Below are positions 61,837-64,000 of a DNA stretch of 64,000 nt, one piece after another. Made by a program: the position numbers and the translations under genes. The notes beneath the pieces were generated by a model. It was not told the origin of the DNA, made no database searches, and saw only the letters and a list, made by a program, of their open reading frames with translations. Position 1 is the first letter of the stretch. Each line of letters begins with the position of its first letter. This DNA is from an uncultured Polaribacter sp. (GTDB lineage Bacteria; Bacteroidota; Bacteroidia; Flavobacteriales; Flavobacteriaceae), in assembly GCA_943846595.1 (NCBI GenBank), contig OX044355.1:1453501-1517500 (forward strand). The letters are read 5' to 3'.

Positions 61837-63705
61837 ATGGAAATTGCAAGTAAATTACACCTCGTAGATTGGATTGTATTATCGATTACGCTTTCTTTTA
61901 TAGTTATTTATGGGACCTATGTTACCCGAAAAAACAAGAATGTTACCGATTATATCAAAGGAGGTAGTGATAGCAAATGGTGGACCATCGGGTTGTCTGT
62001 AATGGCAACACAAGCCAGTGCAATTACTTTTTTATCAACACCAGGACAAGCATTTCACAGTGGGATGGGATTTGTTCAATTCTATTTTGGTTTGCCCATT
62101 GCAATGGTGATTATTTGTGTCGTTTTTATACCCATTTATCACAAACTGAAAGTCTACACAGCCTATGAATTCTTAGAAGGGCGATTCGACTTAAAAACGA
62201 GGAGTTTGGCCGCAATATTATTCTTAATTCAACGAGGATTGGCTGCCGGAATTACCATTTATGCTCCCGCAATTATATTATCAGCAGTCTTAGGTTGGGA
62301 TTTGTTATCACTCAATATTCTTATCGGCTTTTTAGTCATTATTTATACTGTTTCTGGAGGAACGAAGGCCGTAAATGTTACGCAAAAGCAACAAATGGTA
62401 ATTATATTTATTGGAATGGTCATTGCTTTTTATATGATTTTGAGTCAGTTACCAGTTGATATTACATTTACCAAAGCCCTTGAAATTGCAGGCGCAAGTA
62501 ATAAAATGGAGGTCATTGATTTCTCCTATGATTTAAGCAATCGATATACCATTTGGACCGGAATTTTAGGTGGAACTTTTTTAATGTTGTCCTATTTTGG
62601 AACAGATCAAAGTCAGGTACAACGATATTTGTCAGGAAAATCGATTCGAGAAAGTCAAATGGGATTGATTTTCAATGGACTATTAAAGGTGCCGATGCAA
62701 TTTTTTATCTTGCTGATTGGGGTGATGGTTTTTGTTTTTTATCAGTTCAATCCCTCTCCGTTAAATTTCAATCCGGGTGCAAATGAAGCCGTTTCAAAAT
62801 CAAAGTACACAACAGTATATCGCGCGTTAACGGAAGCACATATCGCGATAGAAAATAAGAAGAAAGCCATTTTTTCTGATGGATTTCAAGCAGACGAAAA
62901 AGAACAAATTCAAGAATTAAATACCCAAGATTTAGTGCTAAAAAAAAGGTCTAAAGTAATTATTGATGCAATTGACAAAACGAATACCTTGGAAAAGATA
63001 GAATCGAATGACAAAGATTATGTATTCATACATTTTATTCTTAACAACCTTCCTCGGGGTTTAATCGGCTTGTTGTTGGCCGTTATCTTATCGGCAGCAA
63101 TGTCTTCCACAGCCTCTGAATTGAATGCGTTGGCAAGTACGACTACCATGGATTTGTATCGAAGAAATTTACCAGCTGAAAAGAACGAAGCGCATTTTGT
63201 AAAGGCCTCAAAATGGTTCACCTTAATTTGGGGACTCGTAGCGATATCTATTGCTTGTGTGGCAAATTTGTTTGAAAACTTAATCGAATTGGTCAATATT
63301 ATCGGTTCTATTTTCTATGGAAATGTGCTGGGGATCTTTTTGCTCGCCTTTTTCTTTAAAAAAGTAAATGGAAATGCTGTTTTTAAAGCTGCGATTATCA
63401 CGCAAGTACTTGTTTGTTTGATTTTCTATTTTGGAATTTATGCTTTAAAATCGGAAGGGTTGGAGCCTATAATAAGTTACTTATGGTTGAATTTTATTGG
63501 TTGTATTCTCGTATTATTCTTCGCTTTATTATTTGTTTATAAACTGATAAATAAACAAAGCAGAATCATTTTACTGATTACTTTTTTGACCATTTTAAAA
63601 ATCACTTATGATCTCTTAAGGGATGTTTCCTTAAATATTACCCATGTAATTTCCTTAATTGTCTTGTTTTTCTTTTTAGGTTTTTTTAATATTAAAAAAG
63701 AGTAA
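61837..63705 (+). CDS. Sodium:solute symporter (SSS family)
   Basis: A 622-residue transporter with about 13-15 membrane helices, the LeuT-like fold of SSS proteins. It starts ASKLHLVDWIVLSITLSFIV, and the conserved GGSDSKWWTIGLSVMATQAS gives the sodium and substrate region. YTVSGGTKAVNVTQKQQMVI and SYFGTDQSQVQRYLSGKS follow. A long charged loop (about residues 320-385, AIENKKKAIFSDGFQADEKE) is inserted between helices, as in Bacteroidota SSS proteins near PIG-L genes. AAMSSTASELNALASTTTMD is near the C-terminal core. Substrate is unknown, perhaps an amino sugar or sialic-acid-like compound. Confidence 0.92.
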   Translation: MEIASKLHLVDWIVLSITLSFIVIYGTYVTRKNKNVTDYIKGGSDSKWWTIGLSVMATQASAITFLSTPGQAFHSGMGFVQFYFGLPIAMVIICVVFIPIYHKLKVYTAYEFLEGRFDLKTRSLAAILFLIQRGLAAGITIYAPAIILSAVLGWDLLSLNILIGFLVIIYTVSGGTKAVNVTQKQQMVIIFIGMVIAFYMILSQLPVDITFTKALEIAGASNKMEVIDFSYDLSNRYTIWTGILGGTFLMLSYFGTDQSQVQRYLSGKSIRESQMGLIFNGLLKVPMQFFILLIGVMVFVFYQFNPSPLNFNPGANEAVSKSKYTTVYRALTEAHIAIENKKKAIFSDGFQADEKEQIQELNTQDLVLKKRSKVIIDAIDKTNTLEKIESNDKDYVFIHFILNNLPRGLIGLLLAVILSAAMSSTASELNALASTTTMDLYRRNLPAEKNEAHFVKASKWFTLIWGLVAISIACVANLFENLIELVNIIGSIFYGNVLGIFLLAFFFKKVNGNAVFKAAIITQVLVCLIFYFGIYALKSEGLEPIISYLWLNFIGCILVLFFALLFVYKLINKQSRIILLITFLTILKITYDLLRDVSLNITHVISLIVLFFFLGFFNIKKE

Positions 63706-63770
63706 TAAATATCAAGGAGATTCATTCAGTTCCGAGATGCAGTAAGTGCGATGATTCGTTTTATATGCTA

Positions 63771-64000
63771 CTAATACCAACGTTTCTTTTTCTTTTTTGA
63801 AGCTTCCGATTTTCGACCTTTTTTGTGCTTGCTAATCGTGTTGGGCTGTTTCTTTTGTTTCTTAGGTTGTACTCGTGGATAAGGGTGGTCTGTAATGACT
63901 TTAATTGGTCTTTGCAGTAATTCTTCAATGGTTTTGATGTACGCATCTTCATCTGGGCTACAGAAAGAAAACGCAATTCCAGATTTCCCAGCTCTTCCGG
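63771..64000 (-). CDS. DEAD-box RNA helicase, RhlE-like (C-terminal part only)
   Basis: A partial gene cut by the window end, ending with TAG at 63771-63773 (76 codons seen). The first residues, GRAGKSGIAFSFCSPDEDA, are the last helicase motif (HRIGRAGK type), then a basic tail with KKQKKQPNTISKHKKGRKS and KKKKKRW. The tail binds RNA in RhlE-like proteins of Bacteroidota. A different-frame ORF here is only a shadow. The stretch 63706-63770 holds nothing else. Confidence 0.85.
   Translation of the reverse strand, partial: GRAGKSGIAFSFCSPDEDAYIKTIEELLQRPIKVITDHPYPRVQPKKQKKQPNTISKHKKGRKSEASKKKKKRWY

Noticed and set aside
63761-63976. 71-residue minus-strand ORF with ATG
   Set aside because: It is a different frame of the RhlE-like helicase tail. 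The GRAGKSG-containing frame is the real one.

Overview
The window is ordinary chromosome from a low-GC (roughly one third G+C) member of the Bacteroidota, almost certainly family Flavobacteriaceae and probably marine. Evidence: flavobacterial -7 promoter boxes of the form TAnnTTTG, lineage-restricted families (DUF5606, DUF4199, DUF4295, DUF6029, DUF4369-TlpA, the PG_1098-type methyltransferase), an aerobic menaquinone pathway (menD, menB), a short flavobacterial SRP RNA, and many SPII-type lipoproteins. Genus cannot be fixed from sequence alone.

Layout. 1-2.4 kb: leftward housekeeping group ruvX, def, DUF5606, mazG (cut by the window edge). 2.4-7 kb: rightward dapD, a WaaE-like glycosyltransferase, a Stealth phosphotransferase, a YrdC/TsaC protein and cca. 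7-10.7 kb: an envelope module of a DUF6029 beta-barrel, a TlpA thioredoxin and an Omp28-like lipoprotein with its own CxxC. 10.9-16.1 kb: leftward MsbA-like ABC exporter, phosphohexomutase, polyprenyl-phosphate glycosyltransferase, DUF4199. 16.2-23.2 kb: SRP RNA, transaldolase, menD, S1 protein, menB, purU, FAH-family hydrolase, cinA. 23.2-25.1 kb: rpmB, rpmG, DUF4295, ftsY. 25.5-41.2 kb: amidase lipoprotein, a second TlpA, hutH, clpC, gyrA, a TPR protein, an NlpC/P60 peptidase, thiolase, a PgpH-like HD phosphodiesterase and a tRNA operon (Ser-GCT, Pro-TGG, Arg-TCT).

41.2-45.7 kb is the accessory part. Directly downstream of tRNA-Arg lies a roughly 4.2 kb island bracketed by a 31/32-identical direct repeat. 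It holds four same-orientation remnants of the 3' end of one family of tyrosine recombinase genes, each lying ahead of one small gene for an exported protein or lipoprotein. There are also 11-bp-period double repeats, a decayed secreted-protein gene, and just outside a pair of 29-bp repeats that look like the start of a flavobacterial type II-C CRISPR repeat. The pattern suggests a cassette-like or serial-accretion array at a tRNA site. It is the best candidate here for something undescribed.

45.8-58.8 kb is a long leftward block: a YdeP-type molybdopterin oxidoreductase with fdhD, a methyltransferase, an AI-2E-type permease, a membrane-anchored protein with an internal duplication, a broken PPOX-family gene, GNAT, DUF1272, RluA-type synthase, VOC protein, gamma-glutamyltransferase, AcpH-like protein and dnaN. 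59.1-63.7 kb is a rightward group of a PIG-L deacetylase, a 35-residue membrane peptide and a sodium:solute symporter. The window ends inside a leftward DEAD-box helicase.
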